NCBI RefSeq assembly: GCF_035222275.1
Contig: NC_085885.1
Coordinates: 3,162,001-3,226,000, forward strand
Length of the DNA: 64,000 nucleotides
Origin: Podospora bellae-mahoneyi
Taxonomy: Eukaryota; Ascomycota; Sordariomycetes; Sordariales; Podosporaceae
Reading direction: 5' to 3'
Shown: piece by piece, positions 10,277 through 21,473 of the stretch
Layout: every line of letters begins with the position of its first letter
How positions within the stretch are numbered: position 1 is the stretch's first letter
Program-made: the position numbers and the translations under genes
The notes under the pieces: generated by a model
Databases searched by the model: none
Told to the model about the DNA's origin: nothing
Seen by the model: only the letters and a program-made list of their open reading frames with translations

Positions 10277-11518
10277 AGGTCATCCAGTACATGTTGAAGG
10301 CAAGATATTCAGACCATCCACCGACCATGGAGTCTAATATCCTCCGCCGCCCTCGCCATATCCTCCTCATCCAGGACTCACCAACTATTTTCACCCTCTC
10401 TGGCGTCAACCAATTGGCACACCAAATCGTCAAACCACAGCCCAATACGCTGCCCAAACCAACCACCCCTTCGGATTCGGCAACCCGAACGTCACCCTAA
10501 ACTTCTCTGGCAACCAAACAGCCATCAACACCCTCATCACAGGCAATGTCCACATCAAAAACCAAGGCAACTCTATTTCCCTCAGCAAAATATTCGCAAC
10601 CTTCTTACTCTCCTCCGTGATCTCTATTGTCCGAATCTGCTCGTCGAAATATGCCTGAAACTCCTCCAGCGAAGAGGGCCACATCTCAGCCGGCATATCC
10701 AACGCCGTGGCAAACCTCCCGAACTGTTGACAGAGTACCTCTTTCTGGGCGCGCGGCATGGGGCTTTGGTTGACGGAGAAGAGGTTCTGGGTTAGCTGTC
10801 CGGCAATAAAGAGAGTGGCTGCCGTCCACTTTTGCAGCTCTGGGTTGGCGGCGGTGTAGGAGGGGTCGGTGATGAAGGAGTCCTTACGTACGCTGTGTCA
10901 GTAATGGGACGATTGGAAGGGGGGATACGGACGCTGTTTCTTGATGGTACCACATATGAGTGCTTTCTGTTCGTCTGTTCCATGAACGACGGCCATTATG
11001 AAGGCTGCGGTTCGGCGAAATCCTGAGATAAGGTACGTTTGGAAGCGGGAGTGGGTACATGAGCCGAGGGCGATGCTTGGGGCTGCGATCTGGAGGAGAA
11101 CAGCGTAGGGGCCGCCGAGCCAGCTGAGAAGTTTACCGGATGATTGTTTGAGGAGGTCTTCCGGGGTTGGAGACGTTGCCTCCGTGACGGTCGATGTAAG
11201 CAGCAACCTTGTTGAGGGCATTCCAAAGCGTTTGATGGTCCAGATTGGGGAGGGGTTCCTCATGTCCTGAGGTTCTCCGTGGTGCCAGATCACGGAGTCG
11301 GTCGGCATTGCGCCGTTGTCGCAGGCGAGAATACTGTTGACCCATGATGGACGGACGAGGCTTTGCACGGCGGCTGCAAGCGATAAGGGAGGTATGAAGG
11401 TTGGGACTGAATGAGAGAGGTAGATCGTGAAATAACGAATGTCAAGAAGGCTGCTGTTCAGGTTTCTGGTTTGACATCCGAACGAGTCAAGTTGTAGACC
11501 TTTAATCCTCATCAACAT
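10206..11518 (-). pseudogene. Broken DUF2236 (mpaB-like / rubber-oxygenase-fold) gene
   Basis: The DUF2236 family includes ER-bound oxygenase MpaB and latex-clearing protein. On the minus strand the order is ACDNGAMPTDSVIWHHGE, GGPYAVLLQIAAPSIALGSC, HSRFQTYLISGFRRTAAFI, VVHGTDEQKALICG, then in another frame DPSYTAANPELQKWTAATLF, FGRFATALDMPAEMWP and LEEFQAYFDEQI, and in a third frame LTIWCANWLTPERV. The family order is kept but the frame changes near 11200, near 10920 (where a spliced solution would need an implausible 36-base intron) and near 10435. At least two changes cannot be explained by introns, so I call it a pseudogene or a badly assembled gene. Confidence 0.65.
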
Positions 11519-11952
11519 CCCAGTCTCCGTCCATATTTATGACTCTTAACCCTCGATATAGCCTCATCTTTCGATATCAAGTGGACGTTGGTCTTCATAC
11601 AGCGCGACGTTGTAGTCTTGGGCCAACGCGAGCCTAGCGCCAGTATCGGTTAGTTTTATAATCAGGCTCGAGGGTCGCGGCAAAGCTCATTCTCGATAAT
11701 AAGGGGTAAGGAACCAGACGAATGTGATGCTAAAATATCATTCTGGGCGGAACGGCCTGCACATCTGCTAGCAGATGGAACAAGGCAGGGTTCGCTTGAA
11801 GCCCGGCCGAACGGGGCTGTCCAACCTATACAGTGACAGCTGCACTGTACCGCATTGCGGGCGGCTAAACTTCTTCAACGCCTGCCAACATCTTCAACCT
11901 GCCAACATCTTCAATCTGACACCATCTAAAATCCTCACTCCCTTGTCTCTTC
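11519..11952. other. Intergenic promoter region
   Basis: About 430 bases between the divergent DUF2236 relic and the conserved hypothetical. Just before 11953 there is a repeated CCAACATCTTCAA word (around 11885-11915), probably 5' leader. Confidence 0.45.
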
Positions 11953-12612
11953 ATGTTCCGCTCACTGTCCTTCCTCATTGACCACAAATTCCCTTACATC
12001 AGATCTCCAACAATTTCATTCAAAATGTCTAACCTTGCGCGCGCGATTTCCAAGGTCTTCTGCCGGGAGCCGAACAACGCAACCGCCGACACCACCGCCC
12101 CAACAGTGGCATGGCTCTTGGCTCACCGAGATGAACACAAGGGGCAACCAGCACACAGCAAAGGCAAGACCCCCACAGCATCCCTGTACCGCATGTACGA
12201 GTATCTGGTCACCGGGTACATCACCGGCCTGCGATCTGAAATCGAGTACTTTTATAACCAACCATCGTGGGCTGTTTCCGACATCCCGGACCCTATCGAC
12301 CCAGACCCGGAGCGGTACGCCATCCTCGCTGTCTTGCCATCATATCTAGTAACGGCATTCAACCGTCTGATCGAGCGCGGACTGCCGCGCGGCAGTCCCG
12401 CTATTATCACTGGCGCCGCAGCGGAGAATGTGTTGAAAGCCCGGGAGATTGTCCTGGAAACGGAACCGGCCTGGGTGGCAAAGGTGCCGGCGTTGCGGCA
12501 GACTTTGATTATACCAGATAAGTCCGGTAAGCAGCCGGGGGAGGAGAGCAGGAGCAAGCGATTTTTGGACATGAATATCATTGCGGAGGAGCCTCACGTA
12601 CTTTTTGTATAA
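11953..12612 (+). CDS. Conserved hypothetical protein
   Basis: Single exon of 219 residues, or 195 if the ATG at 12025 (MSNLARAISKVFCRE) is used; the first 24 residues look like translated leader. The core is acidic-aromatic: SLYRMYEYLVTGYITGLRSE, SDIPDPIDPDPERYAILAVL, SYLVTAFNRLIERGLPRG. There is no signal peptide, membrane segment or known motif. Its clean frame and motif-like core suggest a real gene, but I cannot assign a function. It is tail-to-tail with the phosphoesterase, only about 60 bases between stop codons. Confidence 0.65.
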   Translation: MFRSLSFLIDHKFPYIRSPTISFKMSNLARAISKVFCREPNNATADTTAPTVAWLLAHRDEHKGQPAHSKGKTPTASLYRMYEYLVTGYITGLRSEIEYFYNQPSWAVSDIPDPIDPDPERYAILAVLPSYLVTAFNRLIERGLPRGSPAIITGAAAENVLKAREIVLETEPAWVAKVPALRQTLIIPDKSGKQPGEESRSKRFLDMNIIAEEPHVLFV

Positions 12613-12671
12613 AAGTAGTACATAGATACCCCCCGTGTCGTTTCTTCGCCCGTCTATATGTACATACAATG

Positions 12672-13577
12672 CTATATCATCACCTTGACCGGTCGCCTTC
12701 GCTCGTCATCCCGTAGGCCGCCTACCATGGCTGCATTAACAAGCAGGTATTTCGCCTCGGCAGCAGTGCCGAAAAGCGTCAGTAAAAACGCCTTCAGCGT
12801 CCATAAAAGATTCCAGAACCCACCGCCGGTAATTACAGTATCTTCATACGCTCTCTGCAACCCATCAAACTGCAGCCACTCTGTACCCGCACCCTCATGA
12901 ACATGTCCAAACACATGCAGCTTGGGGCGAACTCGCCATAGTTCCCGCAGCAGGTAGTCACAACCTAGTCTTTGCAGATCGAGATGTGCACGCGGAGGCC
13001 CATGGGTAATCAGTATATCGACACCTTTTGGTGTCGCTCCCGTCCAGACGTCTTTGCTGCGGTGATACTGGAAGGCCCAGTTCCCATGGCGAGGGGAGCG
13101 AGGACTGCCGTAAACACGTAGTTGGCGACCGTTGGCGCAGGTAACGGTCGTCTCACTGTTCTCGAGATAGATGATATCGCCCCAGTTGATCATCTTGCCA
13201 GCCGCCTTTCCTGCATTGAAGTTATCGCCGCGATGGCCTGTATATGATTCGTCGAGGAGTAAGTCGTGGTTCCCTGCAACGACGATCTTGACAGGGTGTG
13301 ACTGGGCGCGCAGCCATGTAACTGCAGTCTGCAGTTCCTGTAAGGATCCCGACTGCGTAAGGTCGCCGGCGTGGATGAGGATGTCACCGTCCGGCAGCGC
13401 AGGCTGGCTGTTGTGGGTGTCGGAAATACAAACAACTGAGACGGGGTGTATCGGCTGTATGGGAATAATTTGTCTCCACGTGTAGAGCTTGTGCGCGAGG
13501 AAAATGCATGGCTGTTGAACAAATCGCTGCCAGGCGCTGGGACGTGGCCGGTTGAGCAGCGCATCGAGACCTGACAT
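12672..13577 (-). CDS. Calcineurin-like metallophosphoesterase (MPPED-like)
   Basis: 301 residues in one exon. The metal-binding motifs occur in order: ISDTHN (D-x-H), GDILIHAGDLTQSG (GD-x-x), VAGNHD (GNHD), THGPP (GH-type His) and FGHVHEG (G-H-x-H). This is the complete set for a dinuclear metal phosphoesterase of the MPPED1/MPPED2 class, which act on cyclic nucleotides or other phosphodiesters; the substrate here is unknown. The open frame extends to 13838, but the upstream 87 residues look like leader, so the ATG at 13577 (MSGLDALLNRPRP) is preferred. A hydrophobic stretch near the C-terminus (NLLWTLKAFLLTLFG) may touch a membrane. Confidence 0.88.
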   Translation of the reverse strand: MSGLDALLNRPRPSAWQRFVQQPCIFLAHKLYTWRQIIPIQPIHPVSVVCISDTHNSQPALPDGDILIHAGDLTQSGSLQELQTAVTWLRAQSHPVKIVVAGNHDLLLDESYTGHRGDNFNAGKAAGKMINWGDIIYLENSETTVTCANGRQLRVYGSPRSPRHGNWAFQYHRSKDVWTGATPKGVDILITHGPPRAHLDLQRLGCDYLLRELWRVRPKLHVFGHVHEGAGTEWLQFDGLQRAYEDTVITGGGFWNLLWTLKAFLLTLFGTAAEAKYLLVNAAMVGGLRDDERRRPVKVMI

Positions 13578-14275
13578 GAGGGAAAGTGGAGACCCGCTCG
13601 CTGGGAATTGCGATGTGGCTTGAGGGAGTCGTCGCGGGAAGACTAAGGTAGAGAAATTCTGAATGTAAACCGAATATTCCCTCGCAAGACACCAGAAAAA
13701 TGGGGGAAAATGGCTGGGATATACAGCAGACCCAAAGCACTCTGATTGAAACGAACCTGGAATAGCATTTTGGTTTGTTGTGATAGTGGACAGCGCACGG
13801 GCCACTACCAACCGCGCCGTGCCTCCCAGTGATGGCATATGGAGGTGGCTGTGTTATAGGATAGGGCCAACAGCCTGGTTGTATGTTTCGAGGCTGCAGA
13901 ATACACAGTGCAAAGAGTTTTCAGGTACTCCGTGTCACAGCACTGATGAACATGCTGGTTTACTTAGATACTGGCCCTTGGTCAATGTGATTGATAGCCC
14001 CCCCGGACATGAATCTTGTCCTACTCACGAGCCCCATGTGTTACCTCAGACATCATGCCTCTCGTAAGAACACATGGCTGCGTGAGAGGTCGTTCCGTGG
14101 TTTGGCCTCTGCCATTAGTGCCTATATCTATCGGCACCTTCCCTATCCAAGATAGAAATCTTTCTCCCCGAGTATCATTCGCACCAGAATTGAACCTCCA
14201 ACTCAAACCCGCAATAAAAGTATAACAGAAGACCTGCAACACCCGCAAAAAGTTTGCAACAAACAATAAAACATT
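13578..14275. other. Intergenic, phosphoesterase promoter region
   Basis: About 700 bases. The open frames here look like the leader of the phosphoesterase on the minus strand and chance frames on the plus strand. Confidence 0.45.
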
Positions 14276-14449
14276 ATGGGCGCCTTAGATCGTCCCCCCT
14301 ACTACGTGCCCGAGGCACCCTCCCTCGAACCAGACCAAACGTCCTCTTCTTCTACCAATTCTGGTGGGGCCAGCAAAGACAGCGGTGGAAGCAAAGACAG
14401 CAACAGAGGTAATAGCTCATCTTTTTCTGGTGGCAGTAGCTCGAAGTAG
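14276..14449 (+). CDS. Small Ser/Gly-rich ORF (57 residues)
   Basis: ATG at 14276 after an A-rich leader. The product begins MGALDRPPYYVPEAPSLEP and continues as a low-complexity Ser/Gly/Asn tail ending SFSGGSSSK. No domain. The Tyr/Pro start with a Ser-rich tail resembles other tiny fungal proteins of unknown role, but a chance frame is possible. Confidence 0.3.
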   Translation: MGALDRPPYYVPEAPSLEPDQTSSSSTNSGGASKDSGGSKDSNRGNSSSFSGGSSSK

Positions 14450-14604
14450 CCAGTTAAGAGAACTTTGTGATCGATGGCAATGGTGGATGGATATCATGAA
14501 GAAAGGGCTATCGGATAGCTATCTGTCGACGGGATTTGAGGATTTGATCAAGAAGTAGTCGAAATTTGAGAATGCAGTTCCTTGAAAAGCCACCTTGTGA
14601 TTAC

Positions 14605-14946
14605 CTACTTCCTTGAAATCAATGTGATTTTCCCAATGTTCCCCTTAAGGAGGGGAAGGCTATCACCTAGCGGAAACGCTCCCAACGAGAGCAGGTTCAG
14701 GCGGCAGAATTTGATCTGAGTGATTCCATGCAATTTGAGCATAGGCGACATTCTTGCTGCTCCATTGTACAAGTATGCAGTGGTATCGTTGCGGGCGGTC
14801 TCACATATCCGACTAAGGGCAGGAATGTCTTTGCAGTGTAAGTTGGCAAGTATCTCGCACATCACCAAGTAGGGCATGCCGACGATAGTCAGGGCTACGG
14901 GGACATTAAAAGGTCTCCCGGGTTTTACGATGGTAGCGTAACTCAT
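14605..14946 (-). CDS. Hypothetical protein, weak F-box-like start
   Basis: An open frame runs 15135-14605; the ATG at 14946 (MSYATIVKPGRPF) is preferred because the upstream part is low quality. The segment MPYLVMCEILANLHCKDIPA followed by LSRICETARND has the spacing of a degenerate F-box (LP-x-E-ILxxL-x-D-L). No substrate-binding repeats follow and the protein ends after about 113 residues, so it could be a truncated F-box gene or chance. Confidence 0.3.
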   Translation of the reverse strand: MSYATIVKPGRPFNVPVALTIVGMPYLVMCEILANLHCKDIPALSRICETARNDTTAYLYNGAARMSPMLKLHGITQIKFCRLNLLSLGAFPLGDSLPLLKGNIGKITLISRK

Positions 14947-15503
14947 GTTGACTGAGCGATGATCTTGTTTCAAGTTGATACTATGATGCAATACCGAAGC
15001 AAGCTGAATATTTGTGGTCGCGAAGTTGGTCTCAACAGAAACACTGGAATTTCTGCGCTGTACCAAAGCCAAACGATGAGAGACCATGGTAAAATCCTGG
15101 GCGGCTGTAGCGTGTCGAGCGCTGGCAGAAAACATAGTTTCTAGGCAAGTCAGCTGTGAAGAATAGAATGGTATACTAACTAATCTTCCCAGACCGAGAT
15201 TTCATCAACCAATTTGTGCTGTCCCTGACAATGGAAAAATTCCAATTCCAACAGTGGGCAAGATTCGTGCTCAGCCTTGTGGGGGCATGTTGTTGAGACA
15301 AGCGTGTAGGGCGGCTGGCAGCTGCCAATCAGCCGCAGTTTCAGGCAGCCAAGGCGAGGCGCAGCCGCAATTTATCCGCAACAGTTAGTCCAAATAGCCA
15401 GATTGCACGTGCAAAGCCAATTTCAACGTCGCAACTCAAACTCCTCACACTCACCACTTTGCATCAATTGACAAGGCCATCAACACCACCACCTCATGTC
15501 ATT

Positions 15504-16427
15504 ATGGCTCACCAACCCAACTCCCACGCCCAAGGGCAATACATGCAGCAGCAATTCACCCTTCAGGCCCAACCCCCCCAGCAGAATCACATGCAACAAC
15601 AACAACAACACCCTCTCCAACAAGTCCACCCATCCCTTCAACCCCACCCCCACCCCCAACCCCAACCCCCGTCTCAAAACCCCCCCCGCCCCAACTTTCA
15701 AATGTCCCTCCTCCCACCCCCCCAAGACCGCCTCTACCCCGACTTCACCACCCTCCTCACCGACGTCAAATCCTTCGCCCGCACCCAAGGCTACGCAGTC
15801 GTCATCGGCTCCTCCCTCAACCGCGACTCAGAAGGCAACTACCGCCGCTACAACCTCTCCTGCGCCAAAGGCGGCAAGTCCTACGCCTCCCACTCCAAAG
15901 GCATCCGCAACACCCGCTCCACCAAGACCGGCTGCCCCATGCGCATGAAGGCCGTGCAGGAAAAGGCCCACCCCTACGACGACAAGTGGCACGTCGTCGT
16001 CCAGTGCGCAGAGCACAACCACGAGCCGTTCACCGGCGAACCCGGTGTGAGCGTTCCGGCGCAGTTCAGAAAGATTGAGCCGGATGGGGCGAGGTGGCTG
16101 ATGATTATGCACCGGGAGGCGCAGCTGACGCTGAGGCAGCTGACGATTGGGATTAGGATTAGCTTTGGGGAGAAGTATCAGTATGTCAAGAAGAGTGATG
16201 TGAGGAATATGTTGGCGAAAATGAAGAGGGAGGAGGAGAGGAAGGCGGCGCAGCTGGCTGCGCAGCAGGGGTTGCCTAGTAATGTGCCTTATACTATTAT
16301 TCCTCAGCAGCATCAGCCGCCGCCGCCGCCGCCGGTGAGTGTGCAGCAGATGCCTGCGTTGCCGGAGGGGATGCACGTACCGGATCCGGATCTAGAGAGT
16401 GATGGTGATGAGGTGGAAGATTTGTAG
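15504..16427 (+). CDS. FAR1-type (WRKY-GCM1 zinc finger) DNA-binding protein
   Basis: Single exon, 307 residues from the ATG at 15504 (an open extension to 15459 has no ATG). The N-terminal 80 residues are Gln/Pro/His-rich. The FAR1-like zinc finger follows: DFTTLLTDVKSFARTQGYAV, NLSCAKGGK, TGCPMRMKA and WHVVVQCAEHNHEP, with Cys, Cys, His-x-His ligands in place. A basic helical segment (MLAKMKREEERKAAQLAAQQ) and an acidic tail close the protein. The fold descends from MULE-type transposases, but no transposase core is attached, so this looks like a domesticated nuclear DNA-binding protein. The strong C-rich codon bias lies only in the Pro/His region. Confidence 0.8.
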   Translation: MAHQPNSHAQGQYMQQQFTLQAQPPQQNHMQQQQQHPLQQVHPSLQPHPHPQPQPPSQNPPRPNFQMSLLPPPQDRLYPDFTTLLTDVKSFARTQGYAVVIGSSLNRDSEGNYRRYNLSCAKGGKSYASHSKGIRNTRSTKTGCPMRMKAVQEKAHPYDDKWHVVVQCAEHNHEPFTGEPGVSVPAQFRKIEPDGARWLMIMHREAQLTLRQLTIGIRISFGEKYQYVKKSDVRNMLAKMKREEERKAAQLAAQQGLPSNVPYTIIPQQHQPPPPPPVSVQQMPALPEGMHVPDPDLESDGDEVEDL

Positions 16428-16841
16428 AACGGGACAAGATTGGAGGTCTGATATAAATTTTGTAATTCTGTGTGAGTCTGGCGAGGCCGTCTTGAAACGG
16501 GGACCCGCTGTCTACCGAGGTTTATTGTCGGCTATGTGTAATGCCATACACTTTCATCACTTTCATCAATGACATAAACCTTGCTCCTCGAAACTTGACG
16601 CGCCTGAAAGCATGTTGACTTGCAATCCAATGTCAAGCGAGCAAAGCTCCAGACTCGCACCACGTTGCAGAGTAAGCGAGTCGTCAACAAGAGGTCACGA
16701 CAAGGTATGTACTTGGTGTTTTTATTTACTCGATATACAAAGAAAAAGATGTCACGTTGGATGGACACTGTGTCACCACTCATTCAACTAGCTCACACCA
16801 AACCAACCATCCACTCTTTTCCAAAACTATCATCCAACAAA
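16428..16841. other. Convergent intergenic region
   Basis: About 410 bases between the FAR1 gene and the 3' end of the chitinase gene; 3' untranslated sequence of both is expected. Nothing else seen. Confidence 0.5.
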
Positions 16842-19800
16842 TCACCTCCGCCGGCACACCTGCCTAATATTATCAATCTGCTGCAACCCATTCTTGACAA
16901 GAGGCCCCATCTTGTCAATATCCGCCTGCGTCATTTTGCCCCGCATGGCGCCGCCCTGTTTCCATGTAGACTTGAGCGACCCCACGCCAGGGACCAAATC
17001 CACAAGGAGCATGAAGATGCCCAAAACCGGATTTTCTGGATCGCTGGCGACCTCATACGCACTCATCGCGACACCGCCAGTGTACGCCGTGATGCTGGCA
17101 ATACGGCCAATCATGGCAATGCGCGTGAACCCGGCGAGGGCCTGACCTGCTCCGGGCAAAATGAAGAGAATGGCCGACAGCACCCACATGATGATATCCT
17201 TCTGCTTCCTCTTCTTCTCTTCCTCCTCGACATCCTCCCCGATCTCATAAGCCTTCTTCATGGCATCCACCGACTCCTGCACCATGAAGACGCTGGGCGC
17301 CGTGGTGTCGATGACGTCTGCAAGGTCGGTTTCGTAGTGAAGGGCACCTAGCCGATGCAGCTTGACGATGCTGCGGAGATACTTGGGCAGCTTGCGCAAA
17401 TTCTCTAGCGACTGTCCAACTTCCTTCTTTGGGTTCGGGATCTCAAGGTCCTCACGAAGAAGCCGGACGCCAATCGCTTCTGTGCCGACAGGGTTGGGCA
17501 GCGCACCACAAATGTTGCCATAATTGTTCCCTGGACTCGTGCCGACGCAGCCAGAAGGAATGAGATTCAGATTCACAGTCCCGGCCATGGTATCGGCGTA
17601 ATCGATGCTGAATTCCTTCATGAGATGATCGGCGAACGCCTTCTGGTTCTTGACCTCCATCCGGACAGAGGTGGTCTGTGACGCCTTGGGCGGGCAGCTG
17701 ACCTTGGTGCTGCCGCCGACCTTGTAACAATTGTACCAGTCGTCGTTGTTGACCTTGCTGTCGTAGTAAAATTCGCGCAGTTTGGCGGCCCAGCTCTCTT
17801 TGACTGCCTTCGCGAAGTACCCAAACTTCTTGTCGTAGTCGGTCTTCATGATGGCGTCGTAGTCGGACACAGCTTTTTCCAACATGTTGGCCAAAGCCTC
17901 GATCATGTAACCCCCTATGCAGTGGGCGTCCACATCTTTGGCCTTCTCGATTTCCTCGAGGGTCTTGAAATTCCGCTCGGGACAGTCATTTGGGAAAAGC
18001 AGGTCGATGTCTTCGGGCTCGAGACCTTCCAAAGGATCAACCACCCCATACCACTGATCAGTGTCAAACGACTGCAGATCAACGGCCCAGTCTGTGCTCC
18101 CACGCATGTTCAAGCTCTCGTAATACCTCTCACGCTGAGCTTTGGTCTGCTCCGACATGTAGGCCACCCATTCGTAGTCGTTGTAGACGAGATAGTCGGT
18201 ACCATCGTGATGATAGGAGATTGCTGAAGGGTTGGTCTCGATGATTGATTCGATTTCAGCGTTGGAGATGTATCCTCTCGTCCCAGTGCATTTGCCGGGC
18301 GCTGCCTCCGAGTTTTCCCTGTCGCCCGTGAAAGTGCACAGGGGATCGACGCAGTCCTTTTCCGCCATTCGAAACGACCTCCCGTAGCTGGTTACGCCAA
18401 CGACGACCTTGTTGGAAGGCATGCCCGCCTTGGTAATCATGCTCAACGCAGCCCTTGTCTCGGTGATGTTGACGTGCGATCGCAGGCAGTTGCCAGCCTC
18501 GCAGCCGTCAATGGCGTACTTGTTTCCCACGTCCCACTGGCCTGTCATATTGTTAGCGTGGAATGGAAATAAAACAGAGAGCACATACCATGGAGATCAT
18601 AGGTCATATACACGACATAATCGATGTAGCTGGCCATTGTCGAGATGGGAAAGGCCTTGAGGTACCAGTATGAGGCCGGGGCGGCAAAAGACACAGTTTT
18701 GCTGGATGGAAGGGTGCTGCGAACGCTTTTAAGCCAGGTCGAGTAGTCGAGCCCCTCCACCGGATCGCCAGCGGTAGGCATGTTGTCTGGAGCTCCAGGA
18801 TACTCCCAATCCAAATCAACGCCGTCCAAGTTGTACTTGTTGACAAAGTCGACAACATTCTTGCGAAAGACCTCACGGTTGGCTGGTTTGACAGCGTCAC
18901 GCAGGATTCTGTAGGTGCCCTCCTTGACGCTAAAATCCCAGCCACCGAATGAAATGATCTTTTTGACGTCTGTCATGGTCATAAACCGGTCCCACTCGTC
19001 TTGCACATGAGAAATCACAACCTCGAATGAAGGAGAAACTTCAGCGAAAGCGAAGTGGATGTGGGTATATCTGGATGTGTCGATCTGGTTCACGTTCATT
19101 CGTAGGCATGGCCGGTTGCCGTTCCAGGCTTCAAAGTATGCGATACGCATCTGATCGGCTGGAGGGGAGCTCTTGATGATTTCGTTGCCGCAGTTTGAAA
19201 CGCACGTGGTAGTGCCCGGGTTTCCAGTGACAGATTCGGTGATGCTGCAGAACTCATGGGTCATGCCACACTGTCCCCAATGATTGCAACAGACGTTGAG
19301 GGGGCAGGGGTTGAGGTCCGCGAGGGCAGTATTATTGGCCGGTCGTTTCGTGCCGAGAACTGTCGGGCCACACACAGCGGTCTCGTCTACAGTCGGCATA
19401 GGGGGGGTCCCTTCACTCAGACAGATCTTCAAGTTGACTTTAAGATTGTCACACCCATTCCAGCCATATGTGTTCTTGTTGAACTTGAAGAGATCAGCCT
19501 GGGTAAGCTGGTGACGGATGGCGGTCTTGTTGCAGCTGTCAAGGGGTTGGATGGTGTAGTCGAAGCAACTCCCGTCGGCATTCTTCTTGGGGCGCAAATT
19601 TGGAAGAGACCCACGACCACAGCAGTACGTCTGCCCTTCACCGAGGTTCGCACAGAAGTCAGACTGGGGATTGAACTGGGTGATGTAATCTCCTGCAATA
19701 CCACACTTGGTTGCCAGCTTATCACAGCCGTCCCCCTCAGCAACAACGGCGGTCTTGCATGTGCCATCGGCGTTGGGTGGCGGCCCTGGGGGAGGAACCC

Positions 19801-21473
19801 TGCCGTAATTGCAGCAAAAGGGTTCGCCTATCTTCAGACCGTTGTCGTCCTGGCAGTTGAGCTGGGGGTTGTACTCGACGAACTTGGCGATGGAAATGGT
19901 GCAACGTTTGTCGGCAATTTGGAGACAGGTATTGCCAGCTACCACAGTCTTGGAGTTTGAACACTCGTTCTCAGGGGGGACTCGGCCCGCGTTGCAGCAG
20001 AACGTGGTTCCGACTTTGAGGTTGTTGCAGTCGAGGTGAGGGTTGCGAGATTTGAAGGTGGAGAGGGAAACGGTACAGCGCTTGTCGGCCATGTATTCGC
20101 ATGTCTGGCCTGCCTGGACAGTTTTCCAGTTGGTACAGTACGGATCAGGGGCGGGTATGAGGGGAGCGGGAGGGGGCGTGGCCCCCTCTGTGCAACAAAC
20201 ATTCTGGCCAACCCACAGGTTCTTGCAGTCGATGCCAGGGTTGTAGGAGAGGAATCGATCCAGGGAAATGGTGCAGCGCTTGTCGGCAATCGTCTCGCAG
20301 GTGTTGCCGGCAACCACCTGCTTCACGTTGGAACAGTACTCCTGTCGGCTGGCGAGCCCGCGAAACATGGAGCCACTGTCACGCGCGCGGTGCATACGGC
20401 TCTGTGCGGTGAAGTTCGACGAGGAAGCGGTTGTGTGGTTCGAGGAAGAAGAAGCGGCGGAAGGGGTTGATGGGGCAGGCACGAACAGTCTGATAGGCTC
20501 GCCCACCGCCTGGCTGGATGAACCCGCGGCGAGGCAGGAACCCTCGTTCCATGCGCGGATAGCCTGCTGAACCTTCGAGGCTGCGTCATTCCCCGCATGG
20601 ACAACTACACCGACAACATAGTCGGCACTGTACGCGGACTCGCATACCTCCCCAATGAGGTTATCCGAGAACCCCTCCTTTTCCACCCGAGCAAGCAGGC
20701 GGTCAAGGGCATCTCCAGCAAGGCCCTGGCGGTGGGCCTGAGCGCCCACATACAGGCCGACGACGACAGTCCCAGAGTGGGCGAAGGCGACCTTGTTCTT
20801 GCCACACGAGGGCACAATGCTTTCCAGGTGGTTGGATATTTGCTGTATTGAAGACACAACCCCGGCTGCGGCCTTGTCCGGCGCCTTTTGCCCCCCCGTC
20901 AACGCCAGACGAAGTGACGTTGAAGTCTCAACTTGGAAGACTGGTGCGCATTCACCGTCGTTGCCAAGAGATCTCTTCGACCCTCGGCCCGCCCCGGTAA
21001 GATCAGCGGTGCTAGAACCAGGGGTCAGTTGTATTCTGTCGTCCACAACACAAGGGAGGATGGGAGCTAACTTACCAGACACGCAACTCAACTGGTGTCA
21101 TGTCTGTCTTGATCTCAGAGAACACAGGCATCTCAAACAGCACAGTCTTTTCACACTTGGCCATGCGCGCAACGTGTGGGTACACGTCCCACTTGAGAGA
21201 GTCGCTCCCAGCGCTACTGCATGCCACAGGGCATCGATTGATGAGCTCAGTGGGAATGCGTTGTGCTGCTTCCAACCACTGTTGTTCGAGCTTTTCAACT
21301 GTCTTGGGGTCAGACAGATCTGGCTGTGGTCGCGCTGCTGCATCGACGATCGGAAAGCTCTCAGAGTCCATGGGGAGCCCAGAAATCTCAAAGTACTGAG
21401 GTATTTCAAATCCTTGGGCGACCACCATCGGCACCTTGATGCCCAAAAGGGCAAGGGCCACAGGTAACAACAT
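16842..21473 (-). CDS. Secreted killer-toxin-like chitinase: LysM x5, CBM18, GH18
   Basis: Three exons (21473-21076, 21011-18589, 18541-16842; introns of 64 and 47 bases, all in phase) encode 1506 residues. Order: a signal peptide (MLLPVALALLGIKVPMVVAQ); a region with a Kex2-type KR (GRGSKRSLGND); five Cys-containing LysM modules at about 20340-19390 (the first three share IADKRCTIS or MADKRCTVS); a CBM18 chitin-binding module (CPLNVCCNHWGQCG); the GH18 barrel with FAFAEVSP, SFGGWDFS and the intact catalytic motif DGVDLDWEYPG; and a long C-terminal region with two hydrophobic stretches (IIMWVLSAILFILPGAGQAL, LGIFMLLVDLVPGVGSL). This layout is that of subgroup C fungal chitinases, which resemble the alpha/beta precursor of yeast zymocin. 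The ATG at 21473 is used; the frame extends to 21518 without an ATG. It is divergent from a secreted protein gene. Confidence 0.92.
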
